Positions 1-11,278 of a stretch of 64,000 nucleotides of DNA are shown here, in pieces. The stretch is taken from positions 24,540,932-24,604,931 of the forward strand of contig CM034313.1 in NCBI GenBank assembly GCA_019925795.1, in the 5' to 3' direction. Every line of letters starts with the position of its first letter. Position 1 is the first letter of the stretch. The translations under genes and the position numbers were made by a program. The stretch comes from Dendrobium chrysotoxum. Taxonomy: Eukaryota > Streptophyta > Magnoliopsida > Asparagales > Orchidaceae. The notes below the pieces were generated by a model, which did not search any database, had not been told where the DNA came from, and saw only the letters and a program-made list of their open reading frames with translations.

Positions 1-2904
1 ATACATGGTAACTAACATATAATAACAACATGGGTTGGTATGTTTAAAGGGTTTGAGAATTTGGTATTTAAAATTGAAGATTTTGTCATCTTGCACTTAA
101 AGCAGATGGTGGGGGAATGGATGATGGACCCTATCAAGATCCCATGGTTCTGTCATCCCGAGCCATCGTGGTCTCTGGTCTACTTAGTCAGAGGAGGTAG
201 TCGACCCAACCTGATAGAAGGATCCTTGTCGGCAGCCATGGGTTATTTCGTCCAAGGGGACTTTGTACACCAGAGGTGAATGATTGTCTAAGGGGATAAA
301 TTTGAATCCACCTTAGCTAACAGAGGGCCTTGTGCCCTATCGATTATATCCTATTGATTTATATCTCAAGGATTTGATGCCACTAAGGAACGTATTGGCT
401 CTGGCCATAATCGTTATCTCGTGATGCCATTTAGCGATAAAACCGCTCAATTCAGAGGGCCCCGGGTCATAACCATTTACATGCAGTGCCATTTGGCAAC
501 AAAACTGTCGGTTAGAGGACACATACCACGTCCTTACTAGCAAAAGACTATTTTGAGAATGAATCATAGTGATATTTTGGACTAAGCATTAGCTCTATAT
601 GAGTTGAAGTAAATTTTAATTTATTTACCCAACAAATAGTTGCGTAGGGTGGTTGAATTTTATTTTAAGTGATCTCATGACCATATATTTATTTAATGGT
701 TTGAACCATATCGACTTTTATTTACCCACATAAAAGGATTGGGCTTGAACTTAGGTTCATTTATTGACCCGTGCAGCTTCCCTAGACGTCACATGTGTAC
801 CCATAACACGCTCGTCGGGGCCCATGCAGGTTATGTGATTATATATTTCCCTTTGTGTACATATGTGCATACATATTATAATGCTTGTGCAGGGGCATTT
901 TGGACATATGATGGGTCTCCTACAGTACCCCATAGAAACTTATGTCGGTCATAGAACCTTGATAGTTGCGTAGGTGGTACATTAGATGTATGGCCACTAT
1001 TCATCAAGAAGCTTACAAGCCTCAATAATTGTATCCAACTCAATGTTTAGAACCTGGTTCAACTTAGACTTACTCATTCCTTTGAAAATAATGATTTGAT
1101 TTGGCTTTCTCTTCCCATTAGTCATATAGAAATCAACAAGCAACTTCCTAATTATGCCATCATCATCATCATTTTCTGCTATTGACTTAAATAAAGAATC
1201 AATAATTTTGACTTTGGATGACCACATCTTTATTGATGGCTTATGCTTCAGAATCAGGGACCATCGGTTCAAACTGACAACTGTAGTAATTGAAGGCATA
1301 TCAGACTGTCCAGGAGAACAATGTAATATATTTATCCCTAAGATAGTTGTTGTGGTCCATGGATGATTGGAATAGTAGGTGTATTATTTGTTTGTAATTG
1401 TGAGTTCAGATCACTAAACTTTGCATTAATCTTTAACAGCACATTTATCAAATATTAATCATTAACTCTGGTGAGCGCCATGCATTGTGTGTTAACATTG
1501 ATTTGGATGCATTTGAATGTATTGCATTGTCACTTTTGCTGCATGTTGAATTCTTTTGGCTACAACCGACACATTGACTGTAGCATGGGTCTCTTGCAGT
1601 GTTATTGAACCCTTTTACTTGTGGAGAATTAATGTGTTTGATTGGTGAACCATTGCATTTACTTGCATTTCTTTTGATATTTATGAGGATAAATGTGTAT
1701 ATTTGCGAGAGAGTCAATGTCGGTCATAGGAAGATTTCCAGATTTGTAACCTGGCTACTATCGTTATTCATGAAAAAACCAATAGACTTATTTGTCAATT
1801 GATGATTGCCACCTATGTGTATATTGTCCTTCATACAAAGGGTCTTCCATCATTGCTTGCAGTATCCATCTTTCATACACATGATGGTTGTACATTTCTT
1901 GTTGTCACCTCCAAACAACTCTCCATGTGTAATACATCTTTTCCATCACATCCTCATTTGATCCATGATGCGAGTGACAACATTAGTGCTATTGTTGATT
2001 GAACATTTGCACTTTGACTGGCATGACTTTCACGGATTAGTTACAACACCCATTGGAGATCTTGCATTGTAGCTTGTAGGCAAGTTTCCACATTCTTTAT
2101 AAATTCTATTGATCGTTGCTTAATAATGCATCATGTCTAATAATGTAAATGACCCATTATGATCTGATGTGCCACTCCCCATACCATGACTTTGGTATAA
2201 AACGATATTCTTCATACTCTTCTTGTTACTTGTAATCAAATCACACTCGCGAGTTTTTTTGCAATGAACCTGATATCAAACTCATCGATCTCTTCTCTCT
2301 GATTGAAATAATTGCTACAGGTTGATTGTTATTTCTCACATAAATTTCATGTTCACACTTGTAATTAATTTGCATGTGAACCTCTGCTTGCTTTTATGAA
2401 ATTGGGATGAAGCACTTATGATGATTCTTAATCTAGCACTTATGCTGATTCTCTAATATCACATTCAAATTTTGTATTATTATTCAAATCAAGCTTCTCA
2501 TTACTCATTCTTTTTTAATTATGTTCAAGCCCAAGTTATGCTCATGTTCAATGTTCATTTGTATCCATGATAGGTTCCCTGCTGTTCAAGTGGGCTTAAA
2601 TCTGAGTCAGGTTTGAGTTCATGTCCAGTATAGCCTTGTTAAGTTCAAGTTCATTTTAATGAAGTTTGAATTCATGTTCTATTCTTTTAATGTCCAGATC
2701 AAATTCAAGTCCAAGTCCAGTTTGTTGTCATTTGCTTCAAGTCCAAGAAATTCTTTTAAGTTTGAGTTTACTTAAGTCATTTTTGTTCAATAAAGTTTAA
2801 GTTAAATTCAATTTGTTCGATGCCAAGTCCCCTATTTTTACTGAAAAATTTGACAGCCTCTCGACATCTCCCCTGTTTAGGGGAAATTATGAAAATTGGG
2901 CCAT

Positions 2905-3245
2905 CCCACCATGCTACTAGAGCGTGTATGGTAGGTGTCAGGGGACACTGGGCCATACATCTTCCATCCCACCACACTATGAGAGCATGTATGAGGTCTT
3001 CAAAAAGTACATGTATAAAAACACAAGTGGATTTCCCCACCACTCTACAAGAGCATGTATAGGGCTTACCCACCTCGCCGTATGCATCGCACTGGGCTCT
3101 CTCCTACCATGCTATGAGAGCGTGTATATGTGGTTCTCCGGTTCGCTGTAAATGTCCAAAATGGGATTTTTGGTGATTACCCGCCTCATCGTAGGTGTCA
3201 CACCGAGTTTCCTCCCACTGTGCTATGAGAGAGCATATATGGGCT
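2905..3245. repeat. Tandem ~65-bp repeat with a hairpin core (LTR copy 1)
   Basis: Five copies of a unit with core CATGCTATGAGAGCGTG or variants start near 2905, 2969, 3035, 3104 and 3215, so the spacing is about 65 bp except the last. The core can fold as CATGCT / AGCRTG around a 5-base loop. The matching block in the other LTR is 28957-29310. It lies inside the transcribed or regulatory part of a long LTR; no protein is supported here. Confidence 0.7.
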
Positions 3246-3713
3246 TATTCGGTCCATCGCAAATGACGAGAACGAGAATCTTTGAGTTTGAGAAGTTTAT
3301 TCCTTTGGGGTCGATGACAATAGCGATGAAGGGGTGGAAAAATTGTACAAAGATATTTCTTTTTCCTCACTTCACTTCTTTCTCTCTTTTTTTTTGGAAC
3401 GTCCTCTTTTCTTTTCCTCCCCCTTTATTTTCTTTTCATTTGATTTCATTCTTTTTTTTTGAAATATCTCTCCTCTTTATTTTTGAATCTCCCCATTTCT
3501 TTCTTTTTTTTTTAATCTAGAAATCAACCAAAAGAACTTACTAACAACAAAAGTTATTAAAATAATGAAAAAGGTGATAATCATGATAACACAATTAATC
3601 TTGATAGCTAGTACTAAATAACCCTGTCAAATAATGACAATGATTAATATAAGTAAAAGGCAGCATGCAACTTGCATATCCTTCCCTTCCTCTTTTTTTG
3701 TTATGAATGTATG

Positions 3714-3716
<3 letters not shown>

Positions 3717-3781
<65 letters not shown>
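3717..3781. repeat. (AT)32 microsatellite
   Basis: This is an uninterrupted AT dinucleotide tract. The other LTR has only a short aatatatatat at the matching place (about 29750), so the tract expanded in this LTR after insertion. Open frames reading Ile-Tyr through it are artefacts. Confidence 0.97.
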
Positions 3782-3785
<4 letters not shown>

Positions 3786-4068
3786 CATGGCATAGATTTA
3801 AATACTGAATAATGCATATCGAAAGTTTAACACATAGATATTCCACTAAAGGCATGTAGTAATTAAAGTGCCACATATAAATCTATCTCAAAAAAAGAAT
3901 CTTTTCTCAAAATCATGAATGTAAGTACATTTTTTCAAAATAAATCTTAACCATAGTGATAAAGGATGTTCAACTACAATGAAGCTAAGGAATATACCTC
4001 TTTATATGCTATTAGAAAATTGAAATCTAAGGAAAACAGAGAATCAATTTTTGTAGTAAACAGAGTGA

Positions 4069-4087
4069 CCCCCCCCCCCCCCCCCCC
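4069..4087. repeat. C19 homopolymer
   Basis: A run of 19 C sits in the LTR. The matching site in the other LTR (about 30081) reads ttaggtccacccct, so it is a private expansion or a sequence-quality risk. Confidence 0.9.
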
Positions 4088-5374
4088 TCCCTTCCCCCTT
4101 CCTTTTTGGCTTGGAGAAATAGACAAAATGAGTTTCACATGAAAGGGTCTAAGGGATTATTTGACTATTTTAAGGGAATTTATCACAGCAGCTAGTGAAG
4201 CTCTCAGATAAGGTGAAGAAGGGAGACATATTGATATAGAATTTAATGCAAGCATGTCTCTATGTGAAGGAAATTAAATCAGGTGAAATCGGTTTAGAAG
4301 TGTGAGCAGGACTTGAGTTTGCGACAGGATAAGGGGTCTAGTTTGGCAAGCATAGAAGGGATCTCGGGTAACTTTCTGAAGTGGAGGAGATGCCTTGGCT
4401 GGCTACAGGTAGGATTAGAAGGTCTTGGTTTGAGATGTTGAGGTTGGTGTGAGGGGCTCTTAAGGAAGGCTGCGAATCTCAACAACTTAGAGCTACACGT
4501 GGAGAAAGTTTGGTAGGCTTCTACTTACTGAAGATTGGAATTTGGGCAGGGTGGAGGTAAGAGCCGGTGGTTCCAGGCAAGTTATAGACAGAGGGAAGAA
4601 ATGAAAATTGAATCTTTCAATTAGACCAACTCTGCTTGTATGGGACGGGCTTAGCTTGCGGCCAGAGGCTTTGAGTGGTGGTGAGGTTGCAAGCCGAGAG
4701 TTGCTTGCAGTAGGGAATCTGGCAGGAGGCAGTGGATGTGGGATTTAAGTTCAGTAGTGGAGGAATCAGGTGGATCTGAGTGCATAGGAAGCTGCCAGTG
4801 TTTTGTTCATGAGCTGAGGGAAGGGGGCGGACGGGACAAAGGCTTCAGGAGATTGGATTGGCATAGCTTTGGAGATAGGTGAAATTTTTCTCACCTGGAG
4901 CTTGAGGTCTTGATTGATGTAGGAAAGCAAGTGGGATGAAATTTTAGAGGCTCTCGGCTAGAAAAATCCCAAATGCCAAGGCTTGGCTGGTGCTTGAAGA
5001 AAATGAAGAAGGCTGTGCTTAACGATAGGACCTTTCATCCAGAGGAGGTAAAGGTTAACTGCACAAAACTTGTCAGAAGTGGGAGGGACTTAGACAATCA
5101 AGGTAAATATGCAATGAGCATTTAATGATCTGCACTTATTTCCCTATTTAGCTGGATGGTTCTTATTAAAACTCAATAAGTATTTGCTCAATTGATGATT
5201 AACAATTAATACATTAATTAAAGATGATAGAGCCTTATTAGTCAGGTTAAAAACTACTTTGATTGATGTATTTTCTCAATTAGCATGTCTTTTTTTACGT
5301 GTCAATTTTATTGAATAAAAAATTGAACAAATTGATAGTGCACTTAGGGTATTGCTGATGTCAACGGCTAAGTC

Positions 5375-5750
5375 TATTTCGTGATCAGACATCATTTGGG
5401 CCACATCGAGAGTTAATTTTCTCAAAATGCATGTTTTTATATTGGGACCACCTCAATTTGTGTGCTTAATCGCTTCTAAACAATTTGGCAATCAATTTAG
5501 AGTATTGATGGCATTCTGGATGGAATGATGAAGTCCGTTCATTAATTGGATATCATTTGGATGACATTGAGGCTAATTTTCTCTGATATGCTTGCTTTTC
5601 TTTGATATTCTTATTGACCCCCTCGTATGTCCTTAATTTATCAAATTGAATGTCATTTTTAGTTATTCTTAGATATTTGGGATGTTTTGAACGCAATGGT
5701 GTCTTTTTTGTGATTGGGCTTCATTTGGTCAACATTGAGGCAAATTATAC

Positions 5751-5824
<74 letters not shown>

Positions 5825-6440
5825 TCAAATTCATGCCACCAATTTGGATAATCCAAATTGAACATAGAAAATATAGTTCTTGAGTATTTGTGATATTCCT
5901 ATTGTAATGGAAATCCATTTTACGAACGGACATCATTTGGACAGTGTTGAGGCTAATTTTTCTTAAAATTTGTGTTGTTGCCTTGGGACCTGAGCCACCA
6001 TTCTAGATGCTCTAAATTGAATAAACAAAATGTTGTATTTAGAGGTTGATAATGTTTCGAACATAATGATGTTGTCTATTCGATAATCGGATGTCATTTT
6101 AGTAGTGGGACGCACTAAATTCCTCAATTTATGTGCCATCACTTTGGGATTCATGCCACCACTTATGATGATCCCATTTGGGAAAACAAAATGTTGTTTC
6201 TAACTATTAAGGATGTTCTGAGCGCAATAATGCAATGAATTTTATGATTGGAGGTCGTTTGGATAGTATCGAGGTTTCTTTATTTTGATATATGTGTTGT
6301 TATATTGGGAACCATGCCACCACCTCGGTCGATCCCGATTAATCAGATAAGATATATATTTTGAATATCAATATTGTTCTGGACTCAACAAAATAATTTG
6401 TTCTTTAATCGAAAGTCATTTGGGTATTATTCTTCATTAA
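5375..6440. repeat. Diverged ~160-bp tandem repeat in the LTR U3 (copy 1)
   Basis: The phrase catcatttgg...gaggctaatttt recurs near 5391, 5551, 5722, 5930, 6091, 6247 and 6414, so about seven units of 156-171 bp (one is longer because it holds the (AT)33 tract). Units also share 'gggaccatgccaccac'-like and 'gatgttctgaacgcaatg'-like segments. The same array is present in the other LTR at about 31330-32350, so it predates the insertion. It lies in the U3 half in element sense, upstream of any LTR transcription start. Confidence 0.78.
5754..5820. repeat. (AT)33 microsatellite
   Basis: This is a perfect AT tract inside one unit of the ~160-bp LTR repeat. The other LTR reads ctcgataaatatatttt here (about 31718), so the expansion happened in this copy only. 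Confidence 0.97.
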
Positions 6441-6656
6441 TTTTGGGTGTCCATCATCCCTTCATACCAATCTCATCTGATTTGACTGCAAGGGGTCTCA
6501 ACCTAGAAGAATTTAATATTCTGATCAGAATGTTATTGTCCGTTTGGCAGTCAGAGGTCATTTAACCCTTTAAGTGATGTGTTACGCTAACACGCGCGCT
6601 GCTTGATTTGCCATTTTTGTTCTTTTTGTGCATAGTTTGAGTTATAGGGGTTAACA

Positions 6657-6670
6657 AATGCCCTCCAATA
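6657..6670 (-). other. Polypurine tract region next to the 3' LTR
   Basis: On the minus strand the bases before the 3' LTR read TATTGGAGGGCATT, a weak purine-rich stretch in the position where plus-strand DNA synthesis is primed. It is decayed; the assignment rests on position. Confidence 0.45.
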
Positions 6671-8775
6671 AATATGGTATGCATCCAAAGTGTATCACGT
6701 TTATTGTGAGTTAGTTGACAGCCTTTAGTAGCTTTCTTTTTGAGCATCTATGATTATTATAACGGCTTTTTGACAGATTTTCATTTCCTCCTTGTGCAGG
6801 AGATGTTCTGTTGGCAGAGACTAGACGACTTGCCACCAAGCGAGCCTAAGAAGGCCGCCATATGGCATACTATTGACAGGCAGGATCCCCCGAGCAGTAT
6901 TGATGTTTGGGATAGACAAGAGTAGCACCAGGATATGCTGCGGTGGCGAGACACCTTTCAGATATTCTTTGCCTACTCCCCCTTACTTCCAAAGCTTTCT
7001 GAGGACTCTATTTTATTTGAGGCCCTGATAGGTGGGTCATCAGTCTTAGATTATAGTGCGGGGAGTACCACCCATTAAAAAGTTCCATTATACCACTTAG
7101 TTGGGGGACGTATGATGTTTTGGAGCCTGTAATAGACACTGCCGAGTCATTAGGACTGTCGAGGCTTCTCAGTCACTGACAGTTACAATCGTCCTCTTTG
7201 GAGTGGCTGAGAGACTTCATAGTTGGATGGGTTCAGAGTCCAATAAGTGGCTATGTTTGTTGGGCTTACTACATCCTTCTAGTGCACAGAGATACATTAT
7301 GGGTAGTGGGGATTTACGAGGCAGTTTATAGCGTCTTCCCACTTTTTGGGTCTGTGGCTTAGTTGAGTTCTGGGATTCAGGTAGAGGTACATATTGGAAC
7401 AGGGTAGAGGAGCTCACGATCACCCTTTCAGACCTCCAGATAGTGTTAGGTTTTCTAGTTTTTGGTCACCTCTTTAGGAGTGTATTCCTCCTGACGAGCA
7501 GTTATTTCAGTGGGTCCTTTCAGTGGACGGTGATAGGAGAGGGAGATTGCTATTATCGGATGTTTACCCCACCGTGTTACAGCACTATTGGTAGACCTAT
7601 AGAGCTTTAGATTTGTCGAAACATGTTAGGGCTTCTATGCCTATGGATGCATGGATCTGTAACTTCCTTCAAGAGAGGCACCTGTCTACTGTTGGAGTTT
7701 TGCTACATGACCCTTTTGGACTTAGTTTACAGTGCAGTACTCCATTATCAGAGGAGACTGCTGAGCCTTCTTTTCTACTAGCCGTACTTCTCCAACGTCA
7801 TCAGGTGTCACTAAGGACTTACTCTTGGTGGGGTTTTGGCTACTTGGCTATGGACTTTTGTGTTTCCTCTCAGAGTAGGGTCTGTCAGATGCAGCATACT
7901 CCTTGCCGCCAGTCAGTTAGCATAGGGACTAAAGCTTACTTTAGCTCCAGCGACCCTTGCCCGGATTTATAGGTCCCTACATACCACTTCTGAGGCCACT
8001 TCTCTTGAGTTATATGATCAGACTTTGTCGTGGCAGTACTTGTACGGATGGGTTCATCTACACGTTCAGGGAGCCATTTCTATTTTGGAGTCTCCTGCAT
8101 ACTTTTAAGAGATAGGGTACCCAACTGTTCTCCAATTATCTCAGGCGTCTTCTACATTGGAGTCGGGGAGGATCCAACTTTTCTTCTTTGCTCCGTAGTT
8201 GGTTAGAGACTGATTTGATTTAGTCCACTAGCCTGATACTGTCAGCTTACCACCCCACTAGAGGGGTATAATTATAGTGAATGGAATTGAAAGCAGAGGT
8301 AGATGAACACTATTGCTCCGTAGATAGAGTTTGGCAATTGTTGAGTACCTCATTAACATGTGCCCAGGTTGGTTGTGTTACCGTTTGGGTAACATTGTGA
8401 TGTTGGACGGCTATCAGCCCAATAGGGTGGTCAGGTAGTTTGGGTACTCCCAGGACATAGCTTTTGACAATCAACCTATTATTCCCAGAATTATAGTCAT
8501 TTTGCACATAGAGGCCATACCATAGGAGACCCGCTTCTTTACGACAGCACTAACATGGCTGCACTTGCTCAGGCTTGGCACCAGTTCCAATTTTCTCCTA
8601 GTTCTACCGTCTAGTTGTCTTGACCTTAGTTAGATGCATCTTGCTTGGGTACGGGTATCTTTCAGACCTACTCTGGAGAAAGATGCTAGGAAGTACGAGC
8701 ATAGAGTATAGGAGCTTGGGTTGTCTAGGGGACAGATGCCTTGTCAGGGCTTTTTAGATGCTACTTTTGATAGAG

Positions 8776-8858
8776 GTACTTCTTTAACCCTTCCTTTCTC
8801 TCTAGTTATTAATTTAATTGAATATTAATTGCTTAATTCATTTTTAACGTTGGGATAG
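8776..8858 (+). other. Probable intron in the antisense PMD-like gene
   Basis: An 83-bp AT-rich segment starts gtact and ends gggatag. Removing it joins the upstream frame reading FLDATFDR, with the leftover base g, to ac and then TEVHTATGVV, which continues into the open frame at 8918-9329. The stops inside the segment (for example in the taattt stretches) are removed. This is inferred from splice-site form and frame continuity. Confidence 0.65.
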
Positions 8859-9329
8859 ACACTGAGGTCCATACTGCTACAGGTGTTGTCATTCCTTCTC
8901 CATCTAGAGCTTCAAATGTGACACTTGAGCCACCTTGTACTGAGACTACCAGGTCTTCTCATGGATGCGTCAGTTCCCAGCGTACTTTATATTCCCGGAT
9001 GTCTGTGGATGTTCATTCTTTAGTCGAAGACTCTGACGAGAGTTCACAGAGACCGAAGAGGTTAGACTTTACTAGCTACAGTATGCTGGACCCTCCAAAT
9101 GACTTCTCTTTTTCGGTGTACCCTTATGGGTCCTTTTGTCATACGGAGTCTTCCAGGGCCGGTGCAGTTCCACTGATAGAGTTCTTTGAGGAACCGTCAC
9201 ACACACTAACGGTATCAGACTTGGTGCTCATGGAGTTTTCTTTCTTCCCTGAGGGTCACCCAACTAACCTTGTAAGCCCTTTTTCTATTCCTGCTAGTTA
9301 CTTAGCTGACTCTTCGAGCCCTACGATAG

Positions 9330-9414
9330 GTATAAGTTTATCTTAAGTTAATTCATTTTAGTGCATTATAATATTATTTGTTGTCATATTAATTTCTTTT
9401 GATCCTTTATGTAG
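9330..9414 (+). other. Probable intron in the antisense PMD-like gene
   Basis: An 85-bp segment starts gtataag and ends with a pyrimidine-rich acceptor ccttatgtag-like end (atcctttatgtag). The upstream frame ends SSPTI plus one base g; the downstream frame continues as (g)tg CCT GAG, giving VPEGVDYTSG. The join keeps the reading frame and removes an in-frame stop (taa at 9344-9346). Confidence 0.72.
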
Positions 9415-10302
9415 TGCCTGAGGGGGTCGACTACACTTCAGGGATCCCTTGCCATGTCCCTATATGCCCGGATTCCAAGAGTACAAATAGGTTTAGCTAC
9501 AACATAGATCCTTTAAGGGATCTAATTTCTAACATAGATCTAAAATCTCCAGATTCTTGGGTTGTGTTTGTTCCTTTTGTTGACCAGCTCCTTGGCTTGC
9601 TTTCCATCTTTGGGGTGAGTACTACTGAGCTATTTTTTTGGGAGTCAATGTGTTACGAGGAAGAGTCTTACATCCAAAGACTGAGATCCCTTTCTATCTT
9701 GCAGATAAGAGCCACATTTTTAGAGTTGGAGGAGAGGGTTACCAGGTGACGGGAGATGGCTGATAATGTCTACGACAGGTTTGATAGTAGTGCAGAGGCC
9801 TTGAGGAGGCACCGTTAGAGCTCTTCCAGCATGACCCAGGAGTTAGACGGGATGACGACCCACATGCAGAACCTTTGGGGGGACGTAAGACATGTGATGT
9901 CCCAGAGGTTTCATTTATCAAAGGAGCGCGACCAACGTGACCGCCTCACTAGGAGGGAGAAGCAGCGCTATCAGACTCTACACTAGGAGTTAGTGGCAGC
10001 TGACTTTTTACTGACACGGGCTGTGGAGGAGCTTCAAACTGCTCAATTAGAGTTTCAGACCTTGGCTGAGGTTATCAAATAGTTGGAGAGCTTATAGGCT
10101 CACCTCTTCTAACGGGTCCTTATCTTTTGATGATCTGTATTCTTGTAGTGTCTTGAGTTTCAGTGTACTTATACCTCATGATTATGATTATATATATGAA
10201 TGGAAGATTTTTTTTACACTTTGAGTTGAGTTGAGCTGTGTTTTACTCTAAGCTATATTGAGTTGTGTGTTAGAGTTGTATTCGATTGCAGTAAGTAATT
10301 TT

Positions 10303-10372
10303 AAATATTTATTTGATAATCTTGGCATGCAGTGTGATGTTAACCCAAGTAAATATTTAAAATACCCCTATC
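10303..10372. repeat. Isolated unit of the hairpin tandem repeat
   Basis: This unit begins ttaaatatttatttgataat and ends with taaatatttaaaatacccc, with cagtgtgatgttaaccc in the middle. It matches the units of the array at 11279-11812 and can form the same AT-rich inverted repeat. It sits just after the 3' end of the antisense PMD-like gene. Confidence 0.7.
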
Positions 10373-10615
10373 TCTAAAGGTGGTTCATAGTGTTGTCACC
10401 ATAGCCACTAGTTGGAGCTAGTGGCTGTAACTTTAGCTCAAATTTCCAAAATTTTGGCCTTTTTTGATCTTGTGCTTTATACGATAGACTTATTAGAAGA
10501 TGTGCAAGTTTTGGACTTAATTAATAGTACCGAATACATGTGTATTCTGATCCTTAACCAATTGAGGAGACTTCAATCTGAGTTACTTGAGTTTATCAGA
10601 TTAGGCGAGCTCTCT

Positions 10616-11090
10616 ACTACAGCCTTTCTTCTAGCGTGTTGAGTAGACGGAGCTGCCAACAATCTGACCATATTTAGATGTATTAGATCCAACCTCTTAC
10701 ACCCATTCAGGCTTCAGACTTGAGGTATAAAAAATACGCTTCCCAATACTGAATCTACTAAAGTTGGTAGATTTGAAGTCATCCTTTATGGTTGTAGATT
10801 TGAAGTCTACGGACATTCAGTAGTTGTTCATGACTCATCCTTCCCGCTGGAACTTAGATTTTTTGGTCAATTAGGAGAATCTTATGGATTACGACACCTA
10901 GAACTCATCGAGTAAAATTAGCCTTCATTCTTCCAATAATCCCTACTAACGGGTTGACAAAATGGGGGTTCCACTACTACGGCCTTTCTTCTAGCGTGTT
11001 GAGTAGACATAGCTACCAATGATCTGGTCATATTTGGGCGTGTTGAACTCGAACTTTTACACCCATCCGAACCTTAAGCTTCAGGCTGTT
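10616..11090. repeat. Direct repeat of ~115 bp (two copies, 358 bp apart)
   Basis: Copy 1 (about 10616-10725) and copy 2 (about 10974-11090) share cctttcttctagcgtgttga, gtagac, ccaa(c/t)gatctg-like and cttttacacccat-like blocks in the same order. Between them is unique-looking AT-rich sequence with no recognisable gene. The region 10113-11889 as a whole is the spacer where the two convergent genes of the element end. Confidence 0.7.
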
Positions 11091-11278
11091 GGAAAACCTC
11101 AAGCTTTTTTGGCTTGATTTATTAGAATATGTAGTCATAAAAGTCTCTTTCATGACTTTTGAAATCTTGACACATTGGAATAAATGGTGTCCCGAACTTT
11201 CAGGAACATCACCTCCACATATATTAACAACAGAATTCACGATATTTTTATTCAGAGGAATATAATGCTTAATAATTT

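Larger units (their letters stand above)
1..6656 (-). repeat. 3' LTR of the Tat/Ogre-like element (truncated by window edge)
   Basis: This segment aligns from base 1 with position 16195 of the other LTR, so about 259 bp of LTR lie to the left of the window. It ends at 6656 with ttaaca, matching gtcaaca at 32570. It has no convincing gene: the short open frames inside are not shared with conserved reading in the other LTR. It carries two (AT)n tracts, a C19 run and two families of tandem repeats, listed separately. The bases next to 6656 form the U3 end because the element reads on the minus strand. Confidence 0.88.
6740..10112 (+). pseudogene. Antisense accessory gene with plant mobile domain (PMD-like), decayed, intron-containing
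   Basis: This gene reads opposite to the element's pol, between integrase and the 3' LTR. PMD-type motifs are visible: LVEFWDS (7359-7379) followed in the same frame by EELTITLSDLQIVLGF (about 7407-7454), and later TYSWWGFGYLAMDF (about 7817-7860). These match the 'GEMT.TL.D...LLGL' and 'YSWG...LA.LY' blocks known from PMD proteins. The C-terminal part (9600-10110) is charged and coiled-coil-like (EEESYIQRLRSL, SKERDQRDRLTRREKQRY). Two short GT-AG introns keep the frame (separate entries). Stops are frequent; in 9747-10110 there are four TAG and one TGA, all where CAG or CGA is a plausible ancestor. PMD genes also occur as cellular genes (the MAIN/MAIL1 type), but the position inside the LTR pair argues for retrotransposon cargo. 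Antisense extra ORFs of this sort are known in Tat-lineage elements. Confidence 0.72.

Noticed and set aside
3152..3520. 122-codon open frame rich in Phe on the plus strand (and 29318-29653 in the other LTR)
   Set aside because: It is driven by T-rich sequence, is on the strand opposite to the element, and frames differ between the two LTR copies.
3595..3876. Open frames rich in Ile-Tyr across (AT)n tracts (also at 5650-5936)
   Set aside because: They follow from the dinucleotide repeat, are open on both strands and are absent from the other LTR.
6740..10112. Host cellular PMD gene trapped between repeats
   Set aside because: It lies within a bounded LTR element at a position known for antisense extra ORFs and has decayed like the rest of the element. 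I cannot fully exclude a captured cellular gene.
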